From Pseudonocardiales bacterium (GTDB lineage Bacteria; Actinomycetota; Actinomycetes; Mycobacteriales; Pseudonocardiaceae), in contig JAHEXI010000006.1 of the NCBI GenBank assembly GCA_023252195.1, forward strand, positions 124,001 through 188,000: a DNA stretch of 64,000 nucleotides, given 5' to 3'. The notes under the pieces are model-generated. The model was not told the origin of the DNA. It did no database searches and saw nothing but the letters and a program-made list of their open reading frames with translations. Below, in pieces: positions 15,497 through 23,039 of this stretch (positions within the stretch are counted from its first letter, which is position 1; each line of letters begins with the position of its first letter). A program made the position numbers and the translations under genes.

Positions 15497-15590
15497 CAAC
15501 CCGAGCGTAGTCGCATACTCAACAGCCCCTGCGCACCCATCGTCACCCGGCCCGCACACGCCGATGACCATAGGCAGGTTCCGTCGCATC

Positions 15591-15609
15591 GGGCCGTCTG
15601 TGGGCCGTC
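15591..15609. repeat. Tandem GGGCCGTC sites, 11-bp period (internal)
   Basis: GGGCCGTC at 15591-15598 and 15602-15609, identical in sequence and spacing to the pairs at the two ends of the element (427, 20643). It starts 158 bp before repeat R2. Confidence 0.6.
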
Positions 15610-15748
15610 TCAGCCGACGGAACAACACTCAACAACGAGATGCGACGCCGACCAACAACAAGTATTGCCGCTGGTCAGCGCCCGTCTCACGGCTGTGATC
15701 AGGAGGCCTGCTTGGTCTCCCAGAAGATCTTGTCAATCTCAACGACCC

Positions 15749-15995
15749 GTGCCCTCGCCGGGCGGGCAGGTCTCGGGGATGGCCAGCCTCCAGAGGAAGT
15801 GCCGTACTGGGTGGGGGTGGGGGTGGGCGGGGTGTGGCGTCTCCTCAACCTCCCTCAAGGGCTACCACACGCCAGCCTGTGGGCAGAGCGGGATGGCGCA
15901 CGCTCCGGTTCCGTCAAGGGCTACCCCCAGGCTGGCGTGTGGTCGGGCGATGCCAGGTCGAGGGGACGCCACACGATCCCCAGCGTGCGAGATCG
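15749..15995. repeat. Structured repeat R2
   Basis: Second copy of the R family. The outer stem GTGTGGCGTCTCCTC (15832-15846) pairs with 15960-15974, with one T-G pair. The inner stem (15865-15883) pairs with 15924-15942 at 18 of 19 positions. Relative to R1 the inner stem differs on both strands while staying paired (GGCA/TGCC becomes GCCA/TGGC; a C-G pair becomes T-A). It ends CAGCGTGCGAGATCG. Confidence 0.75.
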
Positions 15996-16245
15996 TCGGC
16001 GGTCGCGCCGAGTTGATGATCGTTTGGACACTTTATGGTCACAAAACACATCCAGATAACCCAAAATAACCGAAGACAACGAGCGTTTGGAGCCACGAAA
16101 ATCGCAGGTGATCAGTACTATCCGCGAACAACCACGACCACAGTCCGAGAATCCTTGGGTATGGGGTCGCCGCTCCCTTGACCGGATATCGCTATGTGCC
16201 AATCCGGACTCAAAGATGGTCCCCAGTCGCTGGCGAAACTCCGGA

Positions 16246-16719
16246 CTAACGTGGGAGCCCCATATCTTTCTTTGCGCTGACGATTAGCGCCTCACGATAC
16301 TGTCGGATTTCAGCCCTCATCGGATCGCATTCGTCCTGACTCAGACCTTCGCTGATCCTGTCGGATAGCTCGTCAAGGCTCGCGCGTAATCGCTGCGCCT
16401 GATCCAATGTTCTTGCAGGGGCAAGCAGGCGGATCTTCGTCTGTGCGTGTCTTAGCGCCGAACGGTGTGTTTGTACGGTCTGGCTAGTTGCTTCAAACTC
16501 GTCGACGGCCCCCTCCTTTTGAAAGAGACGCTGGTACTGGTTAAGCGCACTAGTATAGAGGTAGCTAGTATCAATGAAGGAATAAAATGCTTCTGCTAGT
16601 GAATCCCTTGCCCACTTGAGCCGCTCCCGCCGTCCAGTCGAGTAAGTGGTCACGGTGAGATTGACGATGCTGATCACCGCCGCAGCTGACGCTGCGATTG
16701 CTGTAAAGTCAAATTGCAT
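16246..16719 (-). CDS. Membrane-anchored helical protein, AT-rich
   Basis: A 157-aa protein with one N-terminal transmembrane span (residues about 5-27, FTAIAASAAAVISIVNLTVTTYS) followed by basic residues, which predicts a cytoplasmic body. The body is helical with coiled-coil character (EFEATSQTVQTHRSALRHAQ, RLRASLDELSDRI). GC is clearly lower than in its neighbours, suggesting recent acquisition. No family is recognised. The layout resembles many single-span proteins of unknown role in accessory islands. Confidence 0.65.
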   Translation of the reverse strand: MQFDFTAIAASAAAVISIVNLTVTTYSTGRRERLKWARDSLAEAFYSFIDTSYLYTSALNQYQRLFQKEGAVDEFEATSQTVQTHRSALRHAQTKIRLLAPARTLDQAQRLRASLDELSDRISEGLSQDECDPMRAEIRQYREALIVSAKKDMGLPR

Positions 16720-17277
16720 CAGTACCCCGTTTTAATTCCTGCGTGCCATCTCCCAATCGACGGAACGCGTCGAAGTGTTGCAGAACTTTCCTACACGAGT
16801 CCTCGGACCGTCCACGCCGTGCCGCCGCGGCAACGGTGCCGTGCGATGGCCACCGGACCACCATCGTCCCCTCCGTCACGTCGAGGAGCCTCGCCGAGAC
16901 CGAGAGAGTCGCGGGCAAGTGAGGCCAACCCGGCCCAGCGAAAGCCGACGGCAACGCGCACGATGACCTGGCACCAGCAGCACAGTGCGAAGCCGGGTCT
17001 CATCGCAGATTGGGTCCCGGAGGCTAGTGTTGCGTGCTCTTGGGGGCCATCAACGGGCCGCAGGTTCAACATCCTGTCTCATCCTGTGCGCCTTGCAGGG
17101 GATTCAAGCATGATCATCGTCAGCGAGTCGTCAGCGGAAGCGGCACGACGAGTTAGCACGGGCCGATACACACCGGCACGTAGGCGCAGCTCAGCGGCAC
17201 GGAGAGGTACCCCCGGGTAACCAGACGCACGGCCAATCAGCGTTCACACCGAAGTGGTCCCAGGAGCCTCTGTCCGC
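16720..17277. other. 558-bp gap without a supported gene
   Basis: Open frames exist on both strands (for example minus 16709-16954), but none shows a domain or ribosome-binding site that I trust. No strong repeat was seen. Confidence 0.4.
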
Positions 17278-17800
17278 TCAGTTGTCCCCGGGATCGTTCA
17301 CCCCCAGGGCACCGTTGCCCAGAGTGAACGTCGCTGGGCCAACCTCAAGGCACCGTGCCGCGCACCCTCGCCGCCATCTCGTCATCATGTGGTCGGTGTC
17401 GCCCAGCACAAGATCGTGCGGTCCGGTGATGTCACGGCCGGGATCGTCATAGGCGTAGCTGTAGCCGCCCGCGCGGTTCGCCAAGATCTCCCACCAGTTC
17501 CCACCCAGGTCCAGCACGTTGAAGCAGTACGCGCCCTGCTGATGCCGGACAGGATGGATCTGCCGGATCCGATACTCCTCCTTGACTGCGGTCAAGATCT
17601 CATGGGCACGATCCACCTCCGCTGGGCTGCCGACGTCGATGCCGTTGTGGTTCATCAAACTCATCTTGTGGTCATCGTTGCCGGTCTCCACCACGACGTA
17701 GCGGTGCAGGTTGGTCAGCAGGGTGTATCTGTGGGTGCCTTGGGCTTCTCTATCAGCTATGCGGGCGAACAGGGTGGGCGCGCGGTGGGTGACCGGGGAC
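17278..17800 (-). pseudogene. N-truncated VOC (glyoxalase-like) gene
   Basis: The minus strand encodes the middle and C-terminal part of a vicinal-oxygen-chelate protein: HRYVVVETGNDDHKMSLMNH, GIDVGSPAEVDRAHEILTAV, then GAYCFNVLDLGGNWWEILAN, where N-W-W-E-I is the metal-site strand. The N-terminal strands with the first metal ligand are absent, and the frame continues without a good start into DNA used by the next gene on the other strand. Probably a broken dioxygenase or lyase of the VOC superfamily. Confidence 0.5.
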
Positions 17801-18637
17801 GCATCGTGGAGTCCCGGGTCGGTGTGTTGGGTCGATGTGTCGAGTACTGATCCGGCCGGTAGTCGGGAGTTCTACAGCGGGTTGTTCGGCTGGACTTACC
17901 AGATCAACTCGCGTCCTGGCCGCGAGCAGTACCTCACCGCGTTGTGCGGTGGTCGCCCGGTGGCTGGTCTGTCGGGAGTTGCGGTGCCGGCGGATCACGG
18001 GGCCGCCTGGACACTGTATCTGGCCAGCGTCGACGTGATGCGTACCGCGCAGGTGCTTGGCCGGTGGGGTGGCCGGGTGCTGTTTGGGCCGGTGGATGTT
18101 CCGGGGCAGGGCAGGGTGCTCATCGGGGCGGACCCGACCGGTGGCGTGATCGGTTTCTGGCAGCCCGCACGACCGTGGATGTTTCGCGGGACCGCCCCTG
18201 GGTCGCTGTATTGGGCTGAGCTGGATACCTGGGACGGCGCGCGAGCTGATGCGTTTTTTGCGAACCTGTTCGGCTACCAGCAGCGGCAGATCGGTGACGG
18301 CATCGACGTCGACTACACCACCTGGTCACGTGAAGGGCAGACGATGCTGGGCAGATTGAGGATGAACGAGGGCTGGGCGGACCCGGACTGCGCTGCGCAC
18401 TGGATGCTGCACTTCACGGTCGCACCGAAGATCGGCACCGACGCTGCGACCCGTCGGGTCCTCACGTTGGGCGGTCGGGTGGACATTGATCCCTACGACA
18501 CCGAGCTGGGGCGAATCGCACGGGTCGCCGACCCTTCCGGAGCCACCTTCGCACTGATCGACCCCACCGATCGAGTCGATGCCACCGCCTACCTCGCGGC
18601 CGGCTCAGCCCGAGTAGATGATCCCTACGACGACTGA
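17789..18637 (+). CDS. VOC family protein with two tandem domains
   Basis: A 282-aa protein with two betaalphabetabetabeta modules: residues about 10-125 (GSVCWVDVSSTDPAGSREFY...DPTGGVIGFWQ) and about 140-270 (GSLYWAELDTWDGARADAFF...DPSGATFALID). This is the layout of the CFP30B/glyoxalase-like proteins of actinobacteria; their substrates are unknown. The GTG at 17789 gives the usual short lead-in before GSVCW; an ATG at 17759 is possible. The 5' end overlaps the opposing truncated VOC gene, so two VOC genes lie head to head. Confidence 0.8.
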   Translation: MTGDASWSPGSVCWVDVSSTDPAGSREFYSGLFGWTYQINSRPGREQYLTALCGGRPVAGLSGVAVPADHGAAWTLYLASVDVMRTAQVLGRWGGRVLFGPVDVPGQGRVLIGADPTGGVIGFWQPARPWMFRGTAPGSLYWAELDTWDGARADAFFANLFGYQQRQIGDGIDVDYTTWSREGQTMLGRLRMNEGWADPDCAAHWMLHFTVAPKIGTDAATRRVLTLGGRVDIDPYDTELGRIARVADPSGATFALIDPTDRVDATAYLAAGSARVDDPYDD

Positions 18638-18856
18638 AAACACCCAGCCGACACGGCACCGGCGAGCTCGGGTGCAGACCACCAGGCGCCCCAGTCGGTG
18701 GCGCACATTCCGACCAGCATTTGCCGTAGGTCGATGGATCATCGACGGTTCGCGCAGGACGCGTAGCCGCGGGTCCAACCGTGAAGATCCACACCTGGGC
18801 GGGTGGACGCAACCGCGCGCATCGTAGACATCACGCCAGGCGCGAGCAGTGCCACC

Positions 18857-18911
18857 GGTACAAATTGGGTACAAACCGCATCACCCAACACCAACCAACG
18901 TTGACCAACAT
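18857..18911. repeat. Repeat B: 11-bp-period GTACAAA pair plus ACGTTGACCAACAT
   Basis: GGTACAAATTG (18857-18867) is followed at exactly 11 bp by GGTACAAACCG, then a CACCCAACACCAACCAACG segment. It matches repeat A (10060-10114) in the same orientation. The AACGTTGACCAACAT part also resembles AACGTCGAGAAACAT beside the right-end arm sites (20665-20679). It starts 159 bp before repeat R3. Confidence 0.6.
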
Positions 18912-19015
18912 CAACCGGAGTCTTCGCAGGTAAACAACCGTCCCAGCCGTCAAAGCCCCGGCCAGAGCTTTCTCAGCGGCGCTACATCAGCAAGCGCAGT
19001 CCAGTCCAACAAACC

Positions 19016-19245
19016 ATGCCCTCGCCGGGCGGGCAGATCTCCGGGATGGCCGGCCACAAGCGCGGGCAGGGCCGGGTGGACAGCGTGTGGCATCCCATCG
19101 ATCTCCACCCAGGGCTACCACACGGCGACCCGGGGGCAGAGCTACCCGAGGCCCTCGCCGGTCGCGTCGAGGGCTGCCCCCGGCTCGCCGCGCGGTCGGG
19201 CTCCGCCAGATCGACGGGATGCCACAGCCCCAGTGTGCAAGATCG
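19016..19245. repeat. Structured repeat R3
   Basis: Third copy of the R family. The outer stem at 19086-19102 (TGTGGCATCCCATCGAT) pairs with 19210-19226 at 16 of 17 positions. The inner stem at 19118-19137 pairs with 19176-19195 at 17 of 20. Compared with R1, GGCGTCCC/GGGACGCC has become GGCATCCC/GGGATGCC and GGCA/TGCC has become GGCG/CGCC, so both partners changed together. Similarity to the R1 neighbourhood extends about 200 bp further right. Confidence 0.75.
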
Positions 19246-19577
19246 CGGTAACCCACCGCCGCGTCGACAAGCCTGGCCGGGAAAACTCCTGACCAAGAAT
19301 CAGTTGCTCGACGAGCGGATCTTCGACCGGTCAGAGCCCACGAACGAACAACCGCCTCGCCTACATCAGTTGCTACATCAACGGCTACGGACGACCACGA
19401 ACGTCCTCGGACCCGAACCCGAAGATAAGGCCCGACCACGGACGAATCTGCACGTAGTGGTGGGTGCTGCTTCCGACTACGGATCACATGGCTTAGCCCC
19501 GCCTTGCCCGCAGCCCGCGCACTCCCTGGACGAAACAGGGATGCAGCGCACCATGGTGGTCCGGTAAGAACCGAGGA

Positions 19578-20489
19578 ATGCATTCCACCACGGCGGTCAG
19601 CACCGGCATCGAGATTGCCTACGAGACCTTTGGCGCCCCGGGCGGTCGTCCGCTGCTGCTGGTGAATGGGCTAGGCGCCCAGATGATTGGGTGGCACCCC
19701 GAGCTGTGCACGGCGCTGGTCGCTGAGGATTTTTTCGTGGTGCGTTTCGATAACCGCGATGTGGGCAGGTCCACCCACCTGCAGGACGCGCCACGGCCGG
19801 ACCTGGATGCGGCGATGGCTGGAGACTTCTCCTCGGCGTCTTACCGGCTTGAGGACATGGCCGCCGACGCGGTCGGTTTGCTCGACGCACTGGGGGTCGA
19901 CCAGGCCCACGTGGTGGGCGTCTCGCTAGGGGGCATGATCGCCCAGACGATGGCCATCAGACACCCCGACCGAGTCCGCAGTCTGACCTCCATCATGTCC
20001 ACCCCGTGGTTTGGCATCGCCTCACCCACCGCCGCGGTTCAGGTCGCCTTGTCCGCCTTGTCCACGTCACCGCCGACCACTCGCGCCGAGGCGGTGGAGC
20101 GGGCAGTGACTCTCCGGAAGATCATCGGCTCACCCGGTTACCCGATGGACAAACCCTGGATCCGTGAGGTGGCCGGGCAGTCCTACGACCGCTGTTTCGA
20201 TCCAACCGGCATCGCCCGCCAGAGGCTGGCAGTCGGTGCCTCCGGTGATCGCACCGCGGCATTAGCCCACGTGACAGCGCCTGCCCTGGTTGTCCACGGC
20301 GACGCCGACCCGTGGATCCCGCTGCGTGCTGGCCAGGCTACCGCCGCCGCACTGCCCAACGTCGAGCTGCTCGTGGTGCCCGGCATGGGACATGACCTGC
20401 CCCGCGGCATCTGGCCCACGCTGGTCGCGGCGATCAGCCGGCTCGCCGATCGGGCCGAAAGCTCTGCCCACCCCACAGTGACCAGTTGA
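19578..20489 (+). CDS. Alpha/beta hydrolase
   Basis: A 303-aa alpha/beta-hydrolase fold protein. Visible features: the oxyanion-hole stretch LLLVNGLGAQMIGW near residue 28, RFDNRDVGRS near residue 56, the nucleophile elbow GVSLGG near residue 115 (Ser in the middle), the acid in VHGDADPWIP near residue 238 and the final His in VPGMGHDLP near residue 268. It is similar to small esterases and epoxide-hydrolase-like proteins; the substrate is unknown. It is the last cargo gene before the right end of the element. Confidence 0.88.
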   Translation: MHSTTAVSTGIEIAYETFGAPGGRPLLLVNGLGAQMIGWHPELCTALVAEDFFVVRFDNRDVGRSTHLQDAPRPDLDAAMAGDFSSASYRLEDMAADAVGLLDALGVDQAHVVGVSLGGMIAQTMAIRHPDRVRSLTSIMSTPWFGIASPTAAVQVALSALSTSPPTTRAEAVERAVTLRKIIGSPGYPMDKPWIREVAGQSYDRCFDPTGIARQRLAVGASGDRTAALAHVTAPALVVHGDADPWIPLRAGQATAAALPNVELLVVPGMGHDLPRGIWPTLVAAISRLADRAESSAHPTVTS

Positions 20490-20560
20490 TCGCCCGCATT
20501 CGCTGTGTAGGCCAGGACTTGAAGACCGGCCCACGACTCGGCTGGTAGTTGAGAAGAGAT

Positions 20561-20637
20561 GTTGCCCCCGAGACACCACGTGGTCGGGCTGCGCCAGACC
20601 GAACGGATACCCCACAAATCCCAGCGTGCAAGATCGG
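20561..20637. repeat. Half copy of structured repeat R (R4)
   Basis: Matches only the right half of the R family: TTGCCCCCGAG...CACGTGGTCGGGCTGCGCCAGA...CCCAGCGTGCAAGATCG. The left stem strands are missing, so neither long stem can form. It ends 5 bp before the right-end GGGCCGTC tandem. Confidence 0.65.
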
Positions 20638-20642
20638 CTCCT

Positions 20643-20661
20643 GGGCCGTCGTCGGGCCGTC
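20643..20661. repeat. Tandem GGGCCGTC sites, 11-bp period (right arm)
   Basis: GGGCCGTC at 20643-20650 and 20654-20661, matching the left-end pair at 427-445 in sequence, orientation and spacing. Both pairs are followed by CAA(A)CGTC. It lies 77 bp from the right attachment site. Confidence 0.65.
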
Positions 20662-20738
20662 AAACGTCGAGAAACATTGAGAAACCTGGAGAAGAAGCGA
20701 GAACGTTCCTCCTGTTCAAGCTCGCTGTATCACCCCAG

Positions 20739-20788
20739 TGGCGCAGGTGGCGAAGTACGGGGCGGACGAGCTGGCCTGTAAGCCGGAT
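20739..20788. repeat. Right attachment site within the 3' end of rnpB
   Basis: Fifty bases repeated at 337-386 with two mismatches. This copy is continuous with the intact RNase P RNA gene and supplies the 3' strand of helix P1 and the conserved segment next to it. Confidence 0.88.
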
Positions 20789-21173
20789 CCTGTGCACCGG
20801 GCGCCTTGCGGCGTCCGGCCGGCGGTCATCCATCTCGGCCTGCCGTTGCCGGCAGGCTCTAGCGGCCTACCCGCAGGCATCGGGCGGGCCGCCCTCGATC
20901 GCCTGCGCAGCGCGCCGAATCCGGCGCGCCTTTTGGCCTTGCTCCGGGTGGGGTTTACCGAGCCGTCCCGGTCACCCGGGACGCTGGTGGTCTCTTACAC
21001 CACCGTTTCACCCTTACCCCGCTCACGCGGGGCGGTCTGTTTTCTGTGGCACTGTCCCGCGGGTCACCCCGGGTTGCCGTTAGCAACCACCCTGCCCTGA
21101 GGAGTCCGGACTTTCCTCGACGGGCCCGTTGCCGAGCCCGACGCGACCGCCCGGCCAGCTCGTCCGCCCCATC
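20757..21173 (-). ncRNA. rnpB: RNase P RNA, bacterial type A
   Basis: The minus strand shows the hallmarks of RNase P RNA: helix P1 formed by GGGGCGGACGAGCTGGCC at the 5' end and its exact complement at the 3' end (20759-20776 on the plus strand), GAGGAAAGTCCGGACTCC, CAGGGCAGGGTGGTTGCTAA, AGGGTGAAACGGTGG, GGTAAACCCCACC and the closing ATCCGGCTTACAGGCC. It is the catalytic subunit that trims tRNA 5' ends. The ends are estimated from P1 to within a few bases. It is intact despite the element joined to its 3' end. Confidence 0.95.
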
Positions 21174-21211
21174 AGCATAGATCGCCCCACACCGGGTTAA
21201 CGTGGCGCCTC

Positions 21212-21964
21212 GTGCCGCCCGTCCAAGTTGCCCTGCTGGTTGTTGCGGGCGTGGTGTCGGGCATGGTCAACGCGCTGGCCGGTGGTGGGTCACTGCTGCT
21301 GTTCCCGGCATTGCTTGCGGTGGGATTCCCGCCACTTGCGGCGAATGTCACCAATTCGGTCATTCAGTGCGCCGGCAGCGCGGGCCTAGCCCTGGGCAGC
21401 CGCCGGGAGCTGCGGAAGCAACAGGGTCGGGTGCTGTCGACCATCGGCGTCGCGGTGGCGGGCTCGCTGGTGGGTAGCCTGCTGCTGCTGGTGCTGCCCG
21501 CCGCGGTGTTCGACGCGGTGGTGCCCGCGCTGGTGGCGGTGGCCAGCGTGCTGCTCGGAGTGCAACCGTGGCTCGCCCGGTGGATCGGCGAGCCCGCACC
21601 CGATGCCCCAGACCGTCGCGCGGTCTTGCTGCCTGCGGTATTCATCGCCGCAATCTACGGCGGCTACTTCGGCGGGGCGCTCGGCGTCATCCTGATCGCG
21701 GTGCTCGCCCTCACCGCGCATGATGACCTGCGCAGGCTCAACGCCGTCAAGGGCGCGCTCTCGCTGATCATCGCCGCGGTCAGCGCAGTGGTGTTCGCCA
21801 TCGGTGCACCGGTGGACTGGCTGGTCGTCGCGCTGCTCGCCCCCGTCAATCTGGTCGGGGGCTTCGTCGGCGCGAAGCTCGCCGGTCGGGTGCCCGAACC
21901 GGCGTTGCGAGCCGCCGTGGTTGTGGTCGGCTTGGCGGTGTCGATCTACCTGTTCATCAGGTGA
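21212..21964 (+). CDS. TSUP/TauE-SafE family membrane transporter
   Basis: A 250-aa membrane protein with about eight spans and the TSUP pattern: GVVSGMVNALAGGGSLLLFPALL in the first half and AAIYGGYFGGALGVILIAVLAL at the start of the second. The family exports sulfite or sulfonates and related organic anions; the substrate here is unknown. GTG start at 21212, only 38 bp past the rnpB 5' end on the opposite strand. The 3' end overlaps the convergent rnhC gene by 8 bp. Confidence 0.88.
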   Translation: MPPVQVALLVVAGVVSGMVNALAGGGSLLLFPALLAVGFPPLAANVTNSVIQCAGSAGLALGSRRELRKQQGRVLSTIGVAVAGSLVGSLLLLVLPAAVFDAVVPALVAVASVLLGVQPWLARWIGEPAPDAPDRRAVLLPAVFIAAIYGGYFGGALGVILIAVLALTAHDDLRRLNAVKGALSLIIAAVSAVVFAIGAPVDWLVVALLAPVNLVGGFVGAKLAGRVPEPALRAAVVVVGLAVSIYLFIR

Positions 21965-23039
21965 GATAGGAAGTGTCGTTAACCAGGCTCACCGTGGCGG
22001 GACCGTCGGGATAGAACTCCGCCACCGACAGCGATGCGATATCCAGGTGCAACCGGTGGAGCAGCGACGGTCCGGCGTCCAGCGCCATCCGCAGCAGCGC
22101 CTTGATCGGCGTGACGTGGCTGACCACGATCAGCGTCGCCGCACCGTGCTCGGCGATCAGCTGATCACGTACCCGGCGAACCCTGCGGTGAACCGCGTCC
22201 ATGCTCTCGCCGCCCGGGGGTGCCAGCGAGGTGTCAGTGAGCCACCTGGTGTGCAGCCCCGGATCCCGCTCTCGGGCTTCGGCGAAGGTCAAACCCTCCC
22301 AGGCGCCGAAGTCGGTCTCGATCAGTCCATCGTGGACGGTCAACGGCACACCCAGCGCATCGGCCACGGGTTGGGCGGTCTGCCTCGCCCGCCGCAGCGG
22401 CGAGCTGACCACCGCAGCGACACCGTTCGTGTTGGCGAGCCGAGCGGCGGCAGCGGCCGCTTGGCTCGCCCCAAGCTCAGTCAGCGACAGGTCCGCGCGC
22501 CCGGAGTAGCGGCGCTGCGCGGAGTGCTCGGTCTGTCCGTGCCGCAGCATCAGCAGCCGCGTCGGGGAGCCGGTAGCGCCGGTCCAGGGCGACGGTGGCG
22601 CCGGCTGTGCCGCCGCGCGCTGAGTGATGCCGGCCTGGGTGTCCATCGCCTCGTTGGCCAGCCGGTCTGCGTGCGCGTTGCGGGCTCGCGGAACCCAGGT
22701 GTATCTGACATCGCCCAGCTGGCGGGACAGCTCGGCCGCCTCGCTGACCAACGGTCGCAGGTGCGGTTGCTTGACCTGCCACCGACCGCTCATCTGCTCG
22801 ACCACCAGCTTGGAGTCCAGCCGAGCCTCGGCGGACTGAGCGCCCTGCTTGACTGCGGCGCGCAGCCCTGCGATGAGACCCGTGTACTCGGCAACGTTAT
22901 TGGTGGTCGTGCCCAGGCCCCCAGAAGTCTCCGCGAGTAGCTCCCCGGTGTCGGCGTCGCGTACCACCGCGCCGTACCCGGCCGGACCGGGGTTGCCACG
23001 CGAGCCACCGTCGGCCTCGATGATGACGCGCCGGGTCAC
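21957..23039 (-). CDS. rnhC: Bifunctional RNase H / histidine phosphatase
   Basis: A 360-aa fusion like mycobacterial Rv2228c. Residues 1-140 are a type I RNase H domain with the DEDD-type acids visible in EADGGSRGNPGPAGYG, NVAEYTGL and DSKLVVEQM. After a Pro/Ala linker, residues about 160-358 are a phosphoglycerate-mutase-like domain with RHGQTEHSAQRRYSG (phospho-His) and VVSHVTP. In mycobacteria it removes RNA from RNA-DNA hybrids, and the second domain has CobC-like alpha-ribazole phosphatase activity. Its GTG start overlaps the cdsZ stop (GTGA). Confidence 0.93.
   Translation of the reverse strand: MTRRVIIEADGGSRGNPGPAGYGAVVRDADTGELLAETSGGLGTTTNNVAEYTGLIAGLRAAVKQGAQSAEARLDSKLVVEQMSGRWQVKQPHLRPLVSEAAELSRQLGDVRYTWVPRARNAHADRLANEAMDTQAGITQRAAAQPAPPSPWTGATGSPTRLLMLRHGQTEHSAQRRYSGRADLSLTELGASQAAAAAARLANTNGVAAVVSSPLRRARQTAQPVADALGVPLTVHDGLIETDFGAWEGLTFAEARERDPGLHTRWLTDTSLAPPGGESMDAVHRRVRRVRDQLIAEHGAATLIVVSHVTPIKALLRMALDAGPSLLHRLHLDIASLSVAEFYPDGPATVSLVNDTSYLT

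Larger units (their letters stand above)
14977..16245. other. Gene-poor 1.27-kb stretch carrying integration scars
   Basis: No supported gene. It holds the CGTGCC tandem (15326-15347), a tRNA-Tyr-like 3' half (15431-15496), the GGGCCGTC tandem (15591-15609) and structured repeat R2 (15749-15995). From 16010 to 16245 the DNA is more AT-rich and featureless. Confidence 0.55.
18638..19577. other. 940-bp gap carrying repeat B, repeat R3 and a decayed small gene
   Basis: No supported gene. It contains repeat B (18857-18911), structured repeat R3 (19016-19245), and 19298-19420, a frame-broken second copy of the small gene at 13465. Confidence 0.55.
337..20788. mobile_element. AICE-like integrative element inserted at the 3' end of rnpB
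   Basis: The element is bounded by 50-bp direct repeats (337-386 and 20739-20788) that both match the 3' end of rnpB, with 2 mismatches. The integrase gene lies 17 bp inside the left repeat. Next come xis, a HUH replication initiator, tiny overlapping genes and a Pra-like activator, the order seen in pSAM2-type actinomycete integrative and conjugative elements. No FtsK/SpoIIIE-like transfer gene is visible anywhere inside. Regulators, metabolic genes, IS debris and repeated non-coding modules fill the remaining 15 kb. Insertion leaves rnpB intact because the right repeat recreates its 3' end. Confidence 0.85.

Noticed and set aside
16709-16954. Minus-strand frame of 81 codons
   Set aside because: Overlaps the start of the membrane protein gene at 16719, has no domain and no start signal.
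18987-19583. Minus-strand open frame of 198 codons across repeat R3, with similar frames across R1, R2 and R4
   Set aside because: The conserved bases follow the hairpin stems rather than codon positions, frames differ in length and stops between copies, and no ribosome-binding site is present.
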